64,000 nt of DNA from Nocardia arthritidis (GTDB lineage: Bacteria > Actinomycetota > Actinomycetes > Mycobacteriales > Mycobacteriaceae), in contig NZ_CP046172.1 of assembly GCF_011801145.1 (NCBI RefSeq), positions 7,378,001-7,442,000 on the forward strand, read 5' to 3'. Positions 34,639 to 42,657 of the stretch are shown here, in pieces (the first letter of the stretch is position 1; each line of letters starts with the position of its first letter). The position numbers and the translations under genes are program-made. Under the pieces are notes generated by a model that had not been told where the DNA came from, did no database searches, and worked only from the letters and a program-made list of their open reading frames with translations.

Positions 34639-34992
34639 ATGGTCCGCAAGTTAGCCGCCACAGCCGTCATCGCCGCAGCCCTCACCGGGGCGGGGGCGGG
34701 GGTCGCCGCAGCCGCCACCCCCAATGCCCCTGAGCCGCAACCCGTTCAGACCGTCGCGGCCGGTCAGACCCAGGCCCTCGCCGGCGGGCAGGTCGGAGCC
34801 GTCGTCGGCACGGTCGTCGGCGTCGGAGTCGGCGCCGTAGCCGGTGGCGCCTTCGCATGCGCGGTCACGGCACCCGTTTGCCCCGTCGGGGCGATCGTCG
34901 GTGTCGGAGCGGGCGCGGTAGCCGGCGGCGTCATCGGTGGCGCCATCGGCGCGGGCGTCGGCAGCGCGATCGGCGCACAGATCCCCGGCTGA
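34639..34992 (+). CDS. Secreted glycine-rich membrane-active-like protein
   Basis: 117 residues from ATG 34639, with AGGAG 8 bases upstream. The signal peptide (VRKLAATAVIAAALTGAGAG) is cleaved near AAA|TPN. A proline/glutamine linker is followed by two long glycine-zipper stretches (GAVVGTVVGVGVGAVAGG and GAIVGVGAGAVAGGVIGG) flanking a CAVTAPVC pair that probably forms a disulfide. Glycine-zipper exported proteins can insert into membranes; function unknown. Followed by a strong hairpin at 35011. Confidence 0.75.
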   Translation: MVRKLAATAVIAAALTGAGAGVAAAATPNAPEPQPVQTVAAGQTQALAGGQVGAVVGTVVGVGVGAVAGGAFACAVTAPVCPVGAIVGVGAGAVAGGVIGGAIGAGVGSAIGAQIPG

Positions 34993-35010
34993 CCAGCACG
35001 GCACGGATAA

Positions 35011-35048
35011 CAGTGGGCGGTCGACGGTTTTCCGTCGACCGCCCACTG
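35011..35048. terminator. Terminator hairpin after the glycine-rich gene
   Basis: A 16-bp perfect stem (CAGTGGGCGGTCGACG and its complement) with the loop GTTTTC, 18 bp after the stop codon. Confidence 0.75.
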
Positions 35049-35263
35049 CCGCATCGTAAGACGTCCACGCCCTCGATCGATGGGCCTAACGCTTCACAAC
35101 CAGAACACGTCGGAAGGTGACGTCACCGCACAAGGTGACCACCGGGCCGGGGTCCGGGGGCTCGCCCCCGGCCGGGGGCGTGGGGGCTCGGCCCCCACAA
35201 AACACGACGATGATCGAACCCCGCGAAGGCGTGCCCGCCGAGCAGGACACGCCTTCGATCGGG
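35049..35263. other. Gene-free, hairpin-rich spacer
   Basis: No gene supported. It contains GC-rich hairpins around 35150-35200 (GGGGG-CTCG-CCCCC type, an element common in nocardial spacers as far as I recall) and the tRNA-proximal hairpin at 35224-35257. Confidence 0.5.
35224..35257 (-). terminator. Hairpin immediately 3' of the tRNA gene
   Basis: A 10-bp stem (CGAAGGCGTG and its complement) with a 14-nt loop, 6 bp beyond the tRNA 3' end; likely its terminator. Confidence 0.6.
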
Positions 35264-35344
35264 TGGGGCGGGCGGGATTCGAACCCGCTCAGACACGCAC
35301 TCGGTTTACAGCCGAGCCCGACTCTCCCACGTCGGCGCCGCCCC
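35264..35344 (-). tRNA. tRNA-Tyr (GTA), atypical core
   Basis: On the minus strand a full cloverleaf folds: acceptor GGGGCGG/CCGCCCC with discriminator A, D stem CCGA/TCGG, anticodon stem CTCGG/CCGAG with loop CTGTAAA (anticodon GTA), a variable region of ~11 nt, and T arm GCGGG-TTCGAAT-CCCGC. Total 81 nt, no encoded CCA. Unusual points: position 8 is C instead of T, the first D-loop base is not A14, and the variable arm is short for a class II tRNA-Tyr. It could be a functional but divergent second copy, or a decaying tRNA. Confidence 0.7.
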
Positions 35345-35438
35345 TGGTACTCGACGGCGCGGCGTTTCAGCGCGACCGGTCGAGCGGATGAGAACCGATA
35401 TATCGCATATCCGATCTCCCCTCGGTACCTGTAGTCCC

Positions 35439-35450
35439 ACAACTAGTTGT
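35439..35450. repeat. 12-bp palindrome ACAACTAGTTGT
   Basis: A perfect dyad in the 206-bp spacer between the tRNA and the 85-codon ORF. It could be a repressor site; no promoter is clear around it. Confidence 0.35.
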
Positions 35451-35550
35451 CATAGTGCCGGAGCCCGGTTACCGGTTCAACTCATTTTCGGCGTAACACG
35501 TTGACCAACAGCGCGATTCAGCCGATACAGGGCGAGGGCGGGACTGCGAG

Positions 35551-35808
35551 ATGAACGTACGGCGAGAACGGCTGAGGCTGGTACGCCCGATAGTTGGTGT
35601 GGCTGCGGCACTGTCCATTGTCATCGGCGGATTGATGGCATTCGAATTCAACGAGCCTGACCCGGGTCCGCTCTGCTGCATGCCCCGCCTACTACCGGTT
35701 ATCGGACCGCTGCCCCCAAGCCAAAGCCCGCCAACGGGTCCTGTGTCGGTGCACGGGAACTTGCGCTCGACCCCGTGCCCGGATGGGGTTCGGTGCGGCG
35801 ACCGATGA
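35551..35808 (+). CDS. Hypothetical small protein with N-terminal membrane anchor
   Basis: 85 residues. A basic start (NVRRERLRLVRP) leads into one hydrophobic segment (IVGVAAALSIVIGGLMAF), then a proline/cysteine-rich tail (EPDPGPLCCMPRLLPVIGPLPPSQSPP). Ribosome site weak. It ends 10 bp before the convergent methyltransferase. Coding status uncertain. Confidence 0.35.
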   Translation: MNVRRERLRLVRPIVGVAAALSIVIGGLMAFEFNEPDPGPLCCMPRLLPVIGPLPPSQSPPTGPVSVHGNLRSTPCPDGVRCGDR

Positions 35809-35818
35809 GTAGATCCGC

Positions 35819-36610
35819 CTAAGGCCTGCGACAGACGCAGCCGATTATCACCGCGCGGGAGGTGAAGTCGGGATCGTCGAGCCATTCCTGGATGCGAACC
35901 ACACCGGGGTCGAGGATTTCGAATCCGTCCAGGTAGCTTGTCAGCTCGTTCCTGGAGCGGTACGTGACCTGTATCGGGCTGTCCTCGATGGCGGCCCTGG
36001 CCTGTTCGACGAATATGGGGTCGGATTCGTCGGAGACATGAGTGACCACGAAATAGCTGCCCGGCACCATCTCGTCGCGGAAGCGGGCGATGATCCCGGC
36101 CGGGTCCGCGGCATCCATCACGAAGTGCAGAACGCCGACCATCAGCACCGCGACCGGCTTGTCGAAATCGATCAGTTCGTCGTCGCGCAATCGCTCGATG
36201 AGCTCACCGGGATCGCGGACGTCCGCGAGTATCGGTGTGACACCGGGCAATCCGGACAGCGACGCGGTGCAGTGCATGTATACGACCGGGTCGTTGTCGA
36301 CGCACACGATCTGCGCGGACGGGTCGCGCCCCTGCGCGATCTCGTACACGTTCGGCGAGATCGGAATGCCCGCGCCGAGATCGATGAACTGGCGCACGCC
36401 CGCCTCGGCCGCCGTGCGAACGCCCTTGATCAGAAAGCCGCGGCTCGCCTGTGCCAGAATTCGGGAATCGGGCGCGACCGCCAGCACACGACGGGCGTAC
36501 TCCTGGTCCGCCTCGTAATTGTCCTTGCCGCCGAGCATGTAGTTGTATGCCCGCGCCGAGTTCGGCTTGTATGGATCGACCCCGCGGGGCGCGCGTCCGC
36601 TGTTCGACAC
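35819..36610 (-). CDS. SAM-dependent methyltransferase, DUF574 (PF04672) family
   Basis: 263 residues. GTG 36610 is chosen because AGGAGG lies 4 bases upstream; ATG 36625 has no such site. It has family hallmarks PYKPNSARAYNYMLGGKDNYEADQEYA at the N-terminus, RGFLIKGVRTAAEAGVRQFIDLGAGIP (SAM-binding strand and loop) and VCVDNDPVVYMHCTASL. DUF574 proteins are abundant in Actinobacteria and often lie near XRE-DUF397 pairs; their substrate is unknown. It stands alone here. Confidence 0.9.
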   Translation of the reverse strand: MSNSGRAPRGVDPYKPNSARAYNYMLGGKDNYEADQEYARRVLAVAPDSRILAQASRGFLIKGVRTAAEAGVRQFIDLGAGIPISPNVYEIAQGRDPSAQIVCVDNDPVVYMHCTASLSGLPGVTPILADVRDPGELIERLRDDELIDFDKPVAVLMVGVLHFVMDAADPAGIIARFRDEMVPGSYFVVTHVSDESDPIFVEQARAAIEDSPIQVTYRSRNELTSYLDGFEILDPGVVRIQEWLDDPDFTSRAVIIGCVCRRP

Positions 36611-36798
36611 CGCACCTCCTGCCATCTGCGCCGATCCTAACAAGCCGCCTGTGCTGCTCGAACGGAACCGTGCGGGCGACAGGACCGCCTTCATCGCGTC
36701 GGATGGAAACGGACGCGAAAAACCAACCGCTGGTCGCACACTGGGGTCCGAATCAACCGGCGCGCAGTGTCGGTAAACCGCTGATCGAAAAGGGCATC

Positions 36799-37173
36799 AT
36801 GAACCTCGCATTGTGGATCGCGGCAGGCGTACTGGCGATCATCTATGTGCCCGCGGGCACGATGGCGCTGATGACGCCGAAGGAAAAATTGGCCGAGAAC
36901 CCGAAATTCGGTGGTGTAGCGGCCTTTTCGGCACCGGCGATCAAGGCGATCGGCGGTGCGGAGATACTCGGCGCGGCCGGTGTCGTCCTGCCGCAGGCCA
37001 CGGGTATCGCCGCGATATTCACCCCGATCGCCGCCACCTGCCTGGCCGCATTGCAGTGCGGCGCCGCGACTTTACATTTCCGGCGCGGCGAATACCAGGT
37101 GCTCCCGATCAATTTCACCTTGATCGCCGTGGCGGCCTTCCTCGCGGTCGGCCGCTTCGCCGGCTGGCATTGA
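36799..37173 (+). CDS. DoxX family membrane protein
   Basis: 124 residues from ATG 36799. Four hydrophobic segments: LALWIAAGVLAIIYVPAGTMALMTP, then VAAFSAPAIKAIGGAEILGAAGVVLP, then IAAIFTPIAATCLAALQCGAATLHFRRGE, then INFTLIAVAAFLAVGRF. This is the DoxX/DoxX-like 4-TM pattern with conserved PKEKLAENPKF. Role unknown, possibly redox-linked. Its stop abuts that of the convergent SDR. Confidence 0.85.
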   Translation: MNLALWIAAGVLAIIYVPAGTMALMTPKEKLAENPKFGGVAAFSAPAIKAIGGAEILGAAGVVLPQATGIAAIFTPIAATCLAALQCGAATLHFRRGEYQVLPINFTLIAVAAFLAVGRFAGWH

Positions 37174-37926
37174 TCACGAAACCCGTTGGTATTCCGCGAG
37201 CCACTCCTCGAACGACATCGCGATGATCCGCTCGTTGTGCACCTCGGCGGCCGCAGCGGAGGCCAGCCAGACGATGGGCGGTCCCATCACCTCCGGTTCC
37301 AGCACCGGCAGCCCGTCGGGCACCTCGTCCGGGAACATGCCGGTGCGAGTCGCACGGCCCGGCAACAGGATATTGACCCGGACCGGGGTGTCGGCGAGTT
37401 CGGCCGCCATGATCCGCGACAGCGATTCGGTCCCGGCCCGCGACGGTCCGTACGGCGCGAATCCGGCCCGGAGCATCGACATGTGGTTGACCGACACGTT
37501 CACGATCCGCCCGGCCCCCGCCGCGAGCATGCGCGGCGTCATCTCCCGCGCCACCAGGAAGTAGCCGGTCAGATTGGTCTCCACCAGATCCCGGAAGGCC
37601 GCGGGCGCGATATTCCAGAACCCGTGCGGCCGGACCAGGAATCCGGGATCTATTGTCCGCATGCCTATTCCGGCGTTGTTGACGAGCATATCGATACTGC
37701 CGAACCGCTCCCAAGCCTCGTCGACGGCCGCCGCCACCGACGCCTCGTCCCGCACATCCATACCCAATCCGATTGCGCCCGGCAGTTTTTCGGCGACAGC
37801 GCGGGCCCGCTCGGGATCGCGCCCGGTCACCGCGACGCGAATTCCGTTGTCCGCCAACGCAACCGCCATGGCATACCCGAGGCCGCCGGTCGCGCCGGTG
37901 ATGAGAGCGGATTTCACTGAGTTCAT
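37174..37926 (-). CDS. SDR family oxidoreductase
   Basis: 250 residues from ATG 37926, with AGGAG upstream. Motifs: TGATGGLGYAMA (cofactor loop), GRDPERARA, NNAGIG, and serine in VNVSVNHMSML. The catalytic pair reads YGPSR, with Arg where the usual YxxxK Lys stands. It is transcribed from a MerR-type promoter and divergent from that regulator, so its expression probably answers to the MerR ligand. Confidence 0.85.
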   Translation of the reverse strand: MNSVKSALITGATGGLGYAMAVALADNGIRVAVTGRDPERARAVAEKLPGAIGLGMDVRDEASVAAAVDEAWERFGSIDMLVNNAGIGMRTIDPGFLVRPHGFWNIAPAAFRDLVETNLTGYFLVAREMTPRMLAAGAGRIVNVSVNHMSMLRAGFAPYGPSRAGTESLSRIMAAELADTPVRVNILLPGRATRTGMFPDEVPDGLPVLEPEVMGPPIVWLASAAAAEVHNERIIAMSFEEWLAEYQRVS

Positions 37927-37953
37927 TTCATCTCCTAGTGCAGGTTCGCCATG

Positions 37954-37984
37954 ACGCTAGGATTTAGAGCGTGCTCGAAGTCAA
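37954..37984 (-). promoter_or_regulatory. MerR-type operator/promoter for the SDR gene
   Basis: Minus strand: TTGACT (37984-37979), a 19-bp spacer, TAGCGT (37959-37954). The imperfect dyad ACGCT-N9-AGCGT lies at 37954-37972. The overlong spacer is the hallmark of MerR-activated promoters. The site overlaps the merR start codon, so it could also repress merR. Confidence 0.7.
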
Positions 37985-38420
37985 GCAGCAGCCGATTCCC
38001 GCCGAAGGCCTCAGCATCGCCGAGGCCGCCCACCGCACCGGGGTCAGCGTGCACACCCTGCGCTATTACGAGCGTGCGGGCCTGGTCGTCACCGAGATCG
38101 ATCGGACGGCGGGCGGCAGGCGCCGCTACCGTCGGCTCGACCTGGAGTGGATCACCATCTGCACCCGGCTGCGCGCCACCGGCATGCCAATCAAGGACAT
38201 CCGGCGCTACGCCGAACTCGTCACCGCGGGCCGCGGCAACGAGGCGCAGCGGCTGGAGCTGATGGAGGCGCACCGGGCCGCAGTGATCGCCAAAATAGCT
38301 GAGCTGCAAGATAATCTGACGCTCATCGAGCACAAGATCGACATCTACCGCGGCAGACTCGTCGCGGGCGACGCCGACCGCCTCTGGGCGCCGCTGCCCG
38401 CCGATCAGCTCGACGGCTGA
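37971..38420 (+). CDS. MerR family transcriptional regulator
   Basis: 149 residues from GTG 37971. The N-terminal winged helix is LSIAEAAHRTGVSVHTLRYYERAGLVVTEIDRTAGGRRRYRRLDLEWI, followed by a long dimerisation helix (RAAVIAKIAELQDNLTLIEHKIDIYRGRL). There are no metal-binding cysteines in the C-terminus, so it is a small-molecule or redox type. TAGGAT at 37958 would give a leaderless mRNA. The 3' end overlaps the convergent lipoprotein gene by 16 bp. Confidence 0.88.
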   Translation: MLEVKQQPIPAEGLSIAEAAHRTGVSVHTLRYYERAGLVVTEIDRTAGGRRRYRRLDLEWITICTRLRATGMPIKDIRRYAELVTAGRGNEAQRLELMEAHRAAVIAKIAELQDNLTLIEHKIDIYRGRLVAGDADRLWAPLPADQLDG

Positions 38421-38977
38421 TCGTCGACCTTGATATCGAATTTCACATCGGTGCCCTGCACGGCCGTGACGGTCACGGTGAGGCCGTAGACCCGTCCCGC
38501 CTCGTCCTGCAGCTGGCAGCGCATCTGAGTGCCGACCTGGGCGGGCAGATCACCCGGGCAGGACACCGCCTTCGGCGCCTGTCCGACCTCAGCCGCCAGC
38601 TGTGCGCGCACCTCGGATTCCAGATCCGGTTTCGATACCGCGGCGCCGCCCGCCGGACCGGTGCCGGGTTTCGCGTGATCGTCGACTTTGATATCGAATT
38701 TCACGTCCTTACCCTCGACCGATGTGACGGTGACGGTGACCCCGTAGCCGTATCCCTGGTTGTCGACCAGATCGCAGCGCATTACCGTGCCGACCTTCGC
38801 CGCCAAATCCCCGGGGCAGGTAACGGATTTCGGCTTCTCCCCCACCTGCGCCGCGAGTTTGTCGCTCACCTGGGATTGCACATCCGATTTGCTGACGGAG
38901 GAGTCGGAGCTCGCGCCGCATCCCGCCGCGCCGGCCACCGTCAGAATCATCAATGCCGTTGCCGCGGTTCGACGCAT
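38405..38977 (-). CDS. Lipoprotein with two tandem DUF4333 domains
   Basis: 190 residues from ATG 38977, with GGGAG upstream. The lipobox is AGAAGC (Cys ~20). Two ~75-residue domains with the same pattern follow: KSVTCPGDLAAKVGTVMRCDL with GYGVTVTVTSVEGKDVKFDIKVDD, and KAVSCPGDLPAQVGTQMRCQL with YGLTVTVTAVQGTDVKFDIKVDD. Each carries the CPG...C cysteine pair of DUF4333. They clearly arose by internal duplication. Exported, lipid-anchored, function unknown. Confidence 0.87.
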   Translation of the reverse strand: MRRTAATALMILTVAGAAGCGASSDSSVSKSDVQSQVSDKLAAQVGEKPKSVTCPGDLAAKVGTVMRCDLVDNQGYGYGVTVTVTSVEGKDVKFDIKVDDHAKPGTGPAGGAAVSKPDLESEVRAQLAAEVGQAPKAVSCPGDLPAQVGTQMRCQLQDEAGRVYGLTVTVTAVQGTDVKFDIKVDDQPSS

Positions 38978-39240
38978 CGGAACTCCCTGAAACATGCGAC
39001 AGCCCACCGGTGTTGCCGCGTTTTCTGCCGCCGGTGACGACGGCGGAATTCGAATGTAACCCCACTGTCCATACGGCACGATGAAATTCTTCCGATACCG
39101 GTGAACGGTCGGCCGAAAACCGACGCATCGCAATATGCTTGCGCCTCAAACGATTTCTGACCGTCGAATTTGCGGAAACATCGCCGAAACCAACCGCCCT
39201 GGCCGACTATTTCGGCCGAAAATACCGGCCGGGCCGGGAT

Positions 39241-39879
39241 TTATTCCGAAGCCTCGAAAGCGGCCGCCACCGTGCGCCGCACCTCGTCCATATTCGCCGC
39301 GCCCAGTTCGCGGGCCACCGAGGTCATATCGACATCGGGCAGCCCGCAGGCCACGGCCCAGTGCCAGGGCTCCAGATCGCCGTCGACATTCATGGCGAAA
39401 CCATGACTGGTGACACCGCGGCTCTGCCGCATCCCGATCGATACGATCTTCCGGCCGCTCACCCTGGTCCAGACACCGGTGAGCAGTTCGGAACCGGGCG
39501 GCGTATCCCGGCGCTCGGCCGCGACGCCGAGTATGCCGAGCGCATCGATCAGGCGATGCTCGACCTCGCGGATATAGTCCACGACGCCCTCGCCCGGGCC
39601 GAGCTGAACAATCAAATAACCGACCAGTTGGCCTGGTCCGTGATAGGTGAGCTGCCCGCCGCGGGTCGTCTCGATCACCGGAATGTCGTGGGCCGGATCC
39701 GGCAGATGCGCGGCCGGCGTGCGGCGGCCGACGGTGTACACCTGCGAATGGCTGAGCAGCCACAGCGTATCCGGCAGCGCGCCGCGTTGGCGCTGATCGA
39801 CCAGCGCGACCATCCGCTCCATCGCCTTCTCGTAATCGACGAGTTCGTCATGGAGCAGGGTCAACGGCCGCGAGCGCAT
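39241..39879 (-). CDS. lipB: Octanoyl-[acyl-carrier-protein] transferase
   Basis: 212 residues. Family signatures are TRGGQLTYHGPGQLVGYLIVQL (~65-87), the catalytic lysine segment GRKIVSIGMRQSRGVTSHGFAMNVD (~140-165) and the active-site cysteine in AVACGLPD (~180). It moves octanoyl from ACP to the lipoyl domains of 2-oxoacid dehydrogenases. GGAGG lies almost against ATG 39879, so the exact start is slightly uncertain. lipA, usually adjacent, is not in the flanking sequence. Confidence 0.9.
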   Translation of the reverse strand: MRSRPLTLLHDELVDYEKAMERMVALVDQRQRGALPDTLWLLSHSQVYTVGRRTPAAHLPDPAHDIPVIETTRGGQLTYHGPGQLVGYLIVQLGPGEGVVDYIREVEHRLIDALGILGVAAERRDTPPGSELLTGVWTRVSGRKIVSIGMRQSRGVTSHGFAMNVDGDLEPWHWAVACGLPDVDMTSVARELGAANMDEVRRTVAAAFEASE

Positions 39880-40064
39880 ACCTCCGACCTTACGACGACG
39901 CCGTCCGAACCACCGGACCGCTCCGTCCGAATCGCCAATAGCGCTGACCCAGTGCGTAATTCGCCGATATGTCCGAAACACCGAAGCGGACGCCGCACGG
40001 ATGTCCGAATACGGCGAGGTGAACCGCTCATGACGGCCGGGCCGGTGCGATAGTCTCTGATGGC

Positions 40065-40925
40065 ATGGCAGGTAAGCGCACCGTCCTCACGGTCCGGTTG
40101 CGCCGGCTGGCGGCGCAGCTGTTCGAGCTGCGCGAACACGCCGGGCTCAGCAAGGAAGAGGTCAGCGGGAAGACCGGGATCAACGTCACCACGCTGTATC
40201 GCATCGAAACCGCGCAGGCCAGGCCGCAGCGGCGCACGCTGATGGCGATGCTCGACCTCTACGGCGTCACCGAACAGCAGCGCGGCGACGCGCTACAGCT
40301 GCTCACCGACGCGCTCAGGCCCGGTATGTCGCGTCCGTACGAGGGCAGCCTGTCGGAGGTATACGCGGCGTACATCAATTTCGAAGCCGAGGCGCTGTCC
40401 GCGCGGCACTTCGAAACCACGTTCATCCCAGGGCTTTTGCAAACCGAGCAATACGCCATGGCGGTAATCGACACGGCCATGCCGAAATTGGAGGCCTCGG
40501 TGCTCGAGCAGCGGGCCCGAGCCAGAATGGACCGGGCCGGCGTGCTGACCAAGGAGGACGCGCTCGAACTCTGGGTGGTGATGGACGAGGCGGCCATCAG
40601 GCGGGTGGTCGGCGGTCCGACGGTGATGCGCGGCCAGCTGGACCGCCTGCTCCAGGACACCAAGCGCAAGAACGTGATTCTGCAGATCCTGCCGTTCAGC
40701 GCGGGCGCGCATCCCGGCATGGCCGGTGCGTTCACCCTGCTCGACTTCCACGATCCGGCCGATCCGGAACTGGTGTACGTCGAGGGCATCGCGGGTGACG
40801 AGCTGATCGAGGGCCATCCGGAGATCCGGCGCTTCGGTGTGATGTTCGACCAGTTGCGGGCCATGGCGCTGAGCCCGCGCGATTCGATGGAGTTGATCAT
40901 CGAGGCCGCGAAGGGGTTGCGTTAA
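40065..40925 (+). CDS. XRE-family regulator with DUF5753 sensor domain
   Basis: 286 residues. An N-terminal helix-turn-helix (QLFELREHAGLSKEEVSGKTGINVTTLYRIETAQARPQRRTLMAML) is followed by the DUF5753 domain (AYINFEAEALSARHFETTFIPGLLQTEQYAMAVI; LLQDTKRKNVILQILPFSAGAHPGMAGAFTLLDF). Such proteins in Streptomyces and Nocardia are usually followed by a small DUF397 partner. Here none follows; the convergent ABC permease begins at once with a 4-bp overlap. No ribosome site, so perhaps leaderless. Confidence 0.9.
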   Translation: MAGKRTVLTVRLRRLAAQLFELREHAGLSKEEVSGKTGINVTTLYRIETAQARPQRRTLMAMLDLYGVTEQQRGDALQLLTDALRPGMSRPYEGSLSEVYAAYINFEAEALSARHFETTFIPGLLQTEQYAMAVIDTAMPKLEASVLEQRARARMDRAGVLTKEDALELWVVMDEAAIRRVVGGPTVMRGQLDRLLQDTKRKNVILQILPFSAGAHPGMAGAFTLLDFHDPADPELVYVEGIAGDELIEGHPEIRRFGVMFDQLRAMALSPRDSMELIIEAAKGLR

Positions 40926-41749
40926 GTGCGGCTGGCCCGCCCGTACCCTACCGCTGCCGGAATCGCGAAAACCACTATGGCGCCGAGGGAATAGGCGATC
41001 GTCACGAGCAGCGGCCCGCGTACCGGACCGCCGAGCGAGAGCCCGCGCATCGCGTCGATGGCATAGCTCATCGGCTGATGCGCCACGATCGGCCGCGCCC
41101 AGCCCGGATAGGCGGGCAGCGGAACGAATCCGCTGCTGAAGAACATCAGAATCGATGATCCGAGCGAAACCGCCTCCACCAGGGCGGCTTTCGCGCTGAA
41201 TACGGCGATCGCGGTGACCATGGTCGCGAAGCCGAGTCCGAACAGCAGCGGCACCCCGAACAGCGCGACACCCGCGAGCAGACCCTGCCGGAACCGGAAC
41301 CCGAGCGCGACGCCGACCACGAAAAGCACCATGGTGCACAAGAGGATCCGCACGCCCTCGGCCACGATCCGCGCCGCCAGGCCCGACGCGCGGTGCACCG
41401 GAAGCACCCAGAATCGCGCCAGCAGTCCGGCGTCGCGTTCCCGGCCCAGGGTGATCGCACCGGCCAGCGACCCGGACATCACACCGACCAGTGCGACCAT
41501 CGGCACCGACCCGTACAGCGCGCTCGCCCCGGAAAACGCCGAAATCTGGCGTCCCAGCACGGTATTCAGCATGATCAGCAGCAGTGCCGGGAACACCAGC
41601 GACTGGATGACGGTGAGCGGATCGCGCCACCAACGGATCAGCAGCCGCTTGGTCTGGATCATCGTCTGCGGGAACAACAGCCGCAGCGTTTCGGTGCGGC
41701 CGGACACCACGGGCAGGCCGAATTCGGCGGGTGCGGCTACCTCGGTCAT
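40922..41749 (-). CDS. ABC-2 type transporter permease (DrrC-like)
   Basis: 275 residues from ATG 41749, with AGGAGG upstream and an ATGA overlap with the previous permease. Six predicted membrane helices: LTVIQSLVFPALLLIMLNTVLG, MVALVGVMSGSLAGAITLGRERDAGLLARFWVLPV (the conserved permease signature), ILLCTMVLFVVGVALGF, LLAGVALFGVPLLFGLGFATMVTAIAVF, SLGSSILMFFSSGFVPL and the C-terminal helix. It pairs with the upstream permease to export a lipid or peptide product, probably that of the NRPS (context). Confidence 0.87.
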   Translation of the reverse strand: MTEVAAPAEFGLPVVSGRTETLRLLFPQTMIQTKRLLIRWWRDPLTVIQSLVFPALLLIMLNTVLGRQISAFSGASALYGSVPMVALVGVMSGSLAGAITLGRERDAGLLARFWVLPVHRASGLAARIVAEGVRILLCTMVLFVVGVALGFRFRQGLLAGVALFGVPLLFGLGFATMVTAIAVFSAKAALVEAVSLGSSILMFFSSGFVPLPAYPGWARPIVAHQPMSYAIDAMRGLSLGGPVRGPLLVTIAYSLGAIVVFAIPAAVGYGRASRT

Positions 41750-42657
41750 GCCGACCTCCTGAGCGAGACCACGACGGCGGCGGCGCCGAAAACCACTACC
41801 AGGCCGAGTGGCCAGGCCAGCGCCGGGCCCATGATCGGCCAATCCACCGCGCCCGCATTGGGTGTGGAATCACCGGCCAACGCGCGCAGCCCGTAGACGA
41901 ACTGCGATACCGGCTGGTTGCGCGCGAAACCTTGTATCCACGTCGGAAATTGGCGAGCGGGCGCGAATCCGGTGGACACCATGCCGAGTATCAGCTGCGG
42001 CAGGATGAGCGCCTGCGTCGTGGCCTCGGGACTCTTGGACAGGCTGCCGAGCAGATCGGCACCCAAGCAGAGCGCCAACCCGATCAACAGCGCGAACCCG
42101 ATGAATCCCACTGTGTCCCAGCAGCTTCCGTAGAAGCGGAAACCGATCACCCGGCCGCATACCAGTGCGGCGGCCAATGCGATCCCGGCCCGGTACAGCG
42201 CCGCCGTCAGCCGGGCGGCGAGCGGGATCACCGCCGCCATCGGCAGCGACCCGAAGCGCAGGTTCAGCCCGTCCCTGGCGTCGACCGCGGCCCGGAACGA
42301 GGCGGAGATGGCGCAGAACGCCACCGCCTGCATCACGATCATCGGCATCAGGAACTGTGCGTAGCTACTGAGTCCGTGCCCGTATAACGACATCACCAGG
42401 TTCAGCGGGACATAGAAACCGACGGTGAAGACGGTCGGCGCGAGCAGCGCGGTGACCACCTCGCCGTTGCGCAGCGACGGGCGGATCAGCCTGCGCGTCA
42501 GCACCCACCACTGCGCCAGGGTGGCCGTGCGCGGTGCCGGCGCGTCGACCAGCACCTCGGCCCGCATCCCGATGCTCACCCCGCCGCCGTTCGTCCGCAC
42601 CCGTCCATGGTGCTCGACTTCCCCGCCGGAATCCGGCGATCCAGGTCCTTTCAGCAT
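41746..42657 (-). CDS. ABC-2 type transporter permease (DrrB-like)
   Basis: 303 residues from ATG 42657, overlapping the NRPS stop by 7 bp. A hydrophilic N-terminus (~45 residues) precedes [45 protein letters not shown] and further helices including [35 protein letters not shown] and [47 protein letters not shown]. DrrB-type permeases need a DrrA ATPase. None is encoded between or beside them in this window, so it must come from elsewhere. Confidence 0.87.
   Translation of the reverse strand: MLKGPGSPDSGGEVEHHGRVRTNGGGVSIGMRAEVLVDAPAPRTATLAQWWVLTRRLIRPSLRNGEVVTALLAPTVFTVGFYVPLNLVMSLYGHGLSSYAQFLMPMIVMQAVAFCAISASFRAAVDARDGLNLRFGSLPMAAVIPLAARLTAALYRAGIALAAALVCGRVIGFRFYGSCWDTVGFIGFALLIGLALCLGADLLGSLSKSPEATTQALILPQLILGMVSTGFAPARQFPTWIQGFARNQPVSQFVYGLRALAGDSTPNAGAVDWPIMGPALAWPLGLVVVFGAAAVVVSLRRSA

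Noticed and set aside
35150..35200. GGGGG-CTCG-CCCCC hairpins as a mobile-element end or riboswitch
   Set aside because: Simple GC-rich inverted repeats with no aptamer-like conserved core and no transposase nearby.
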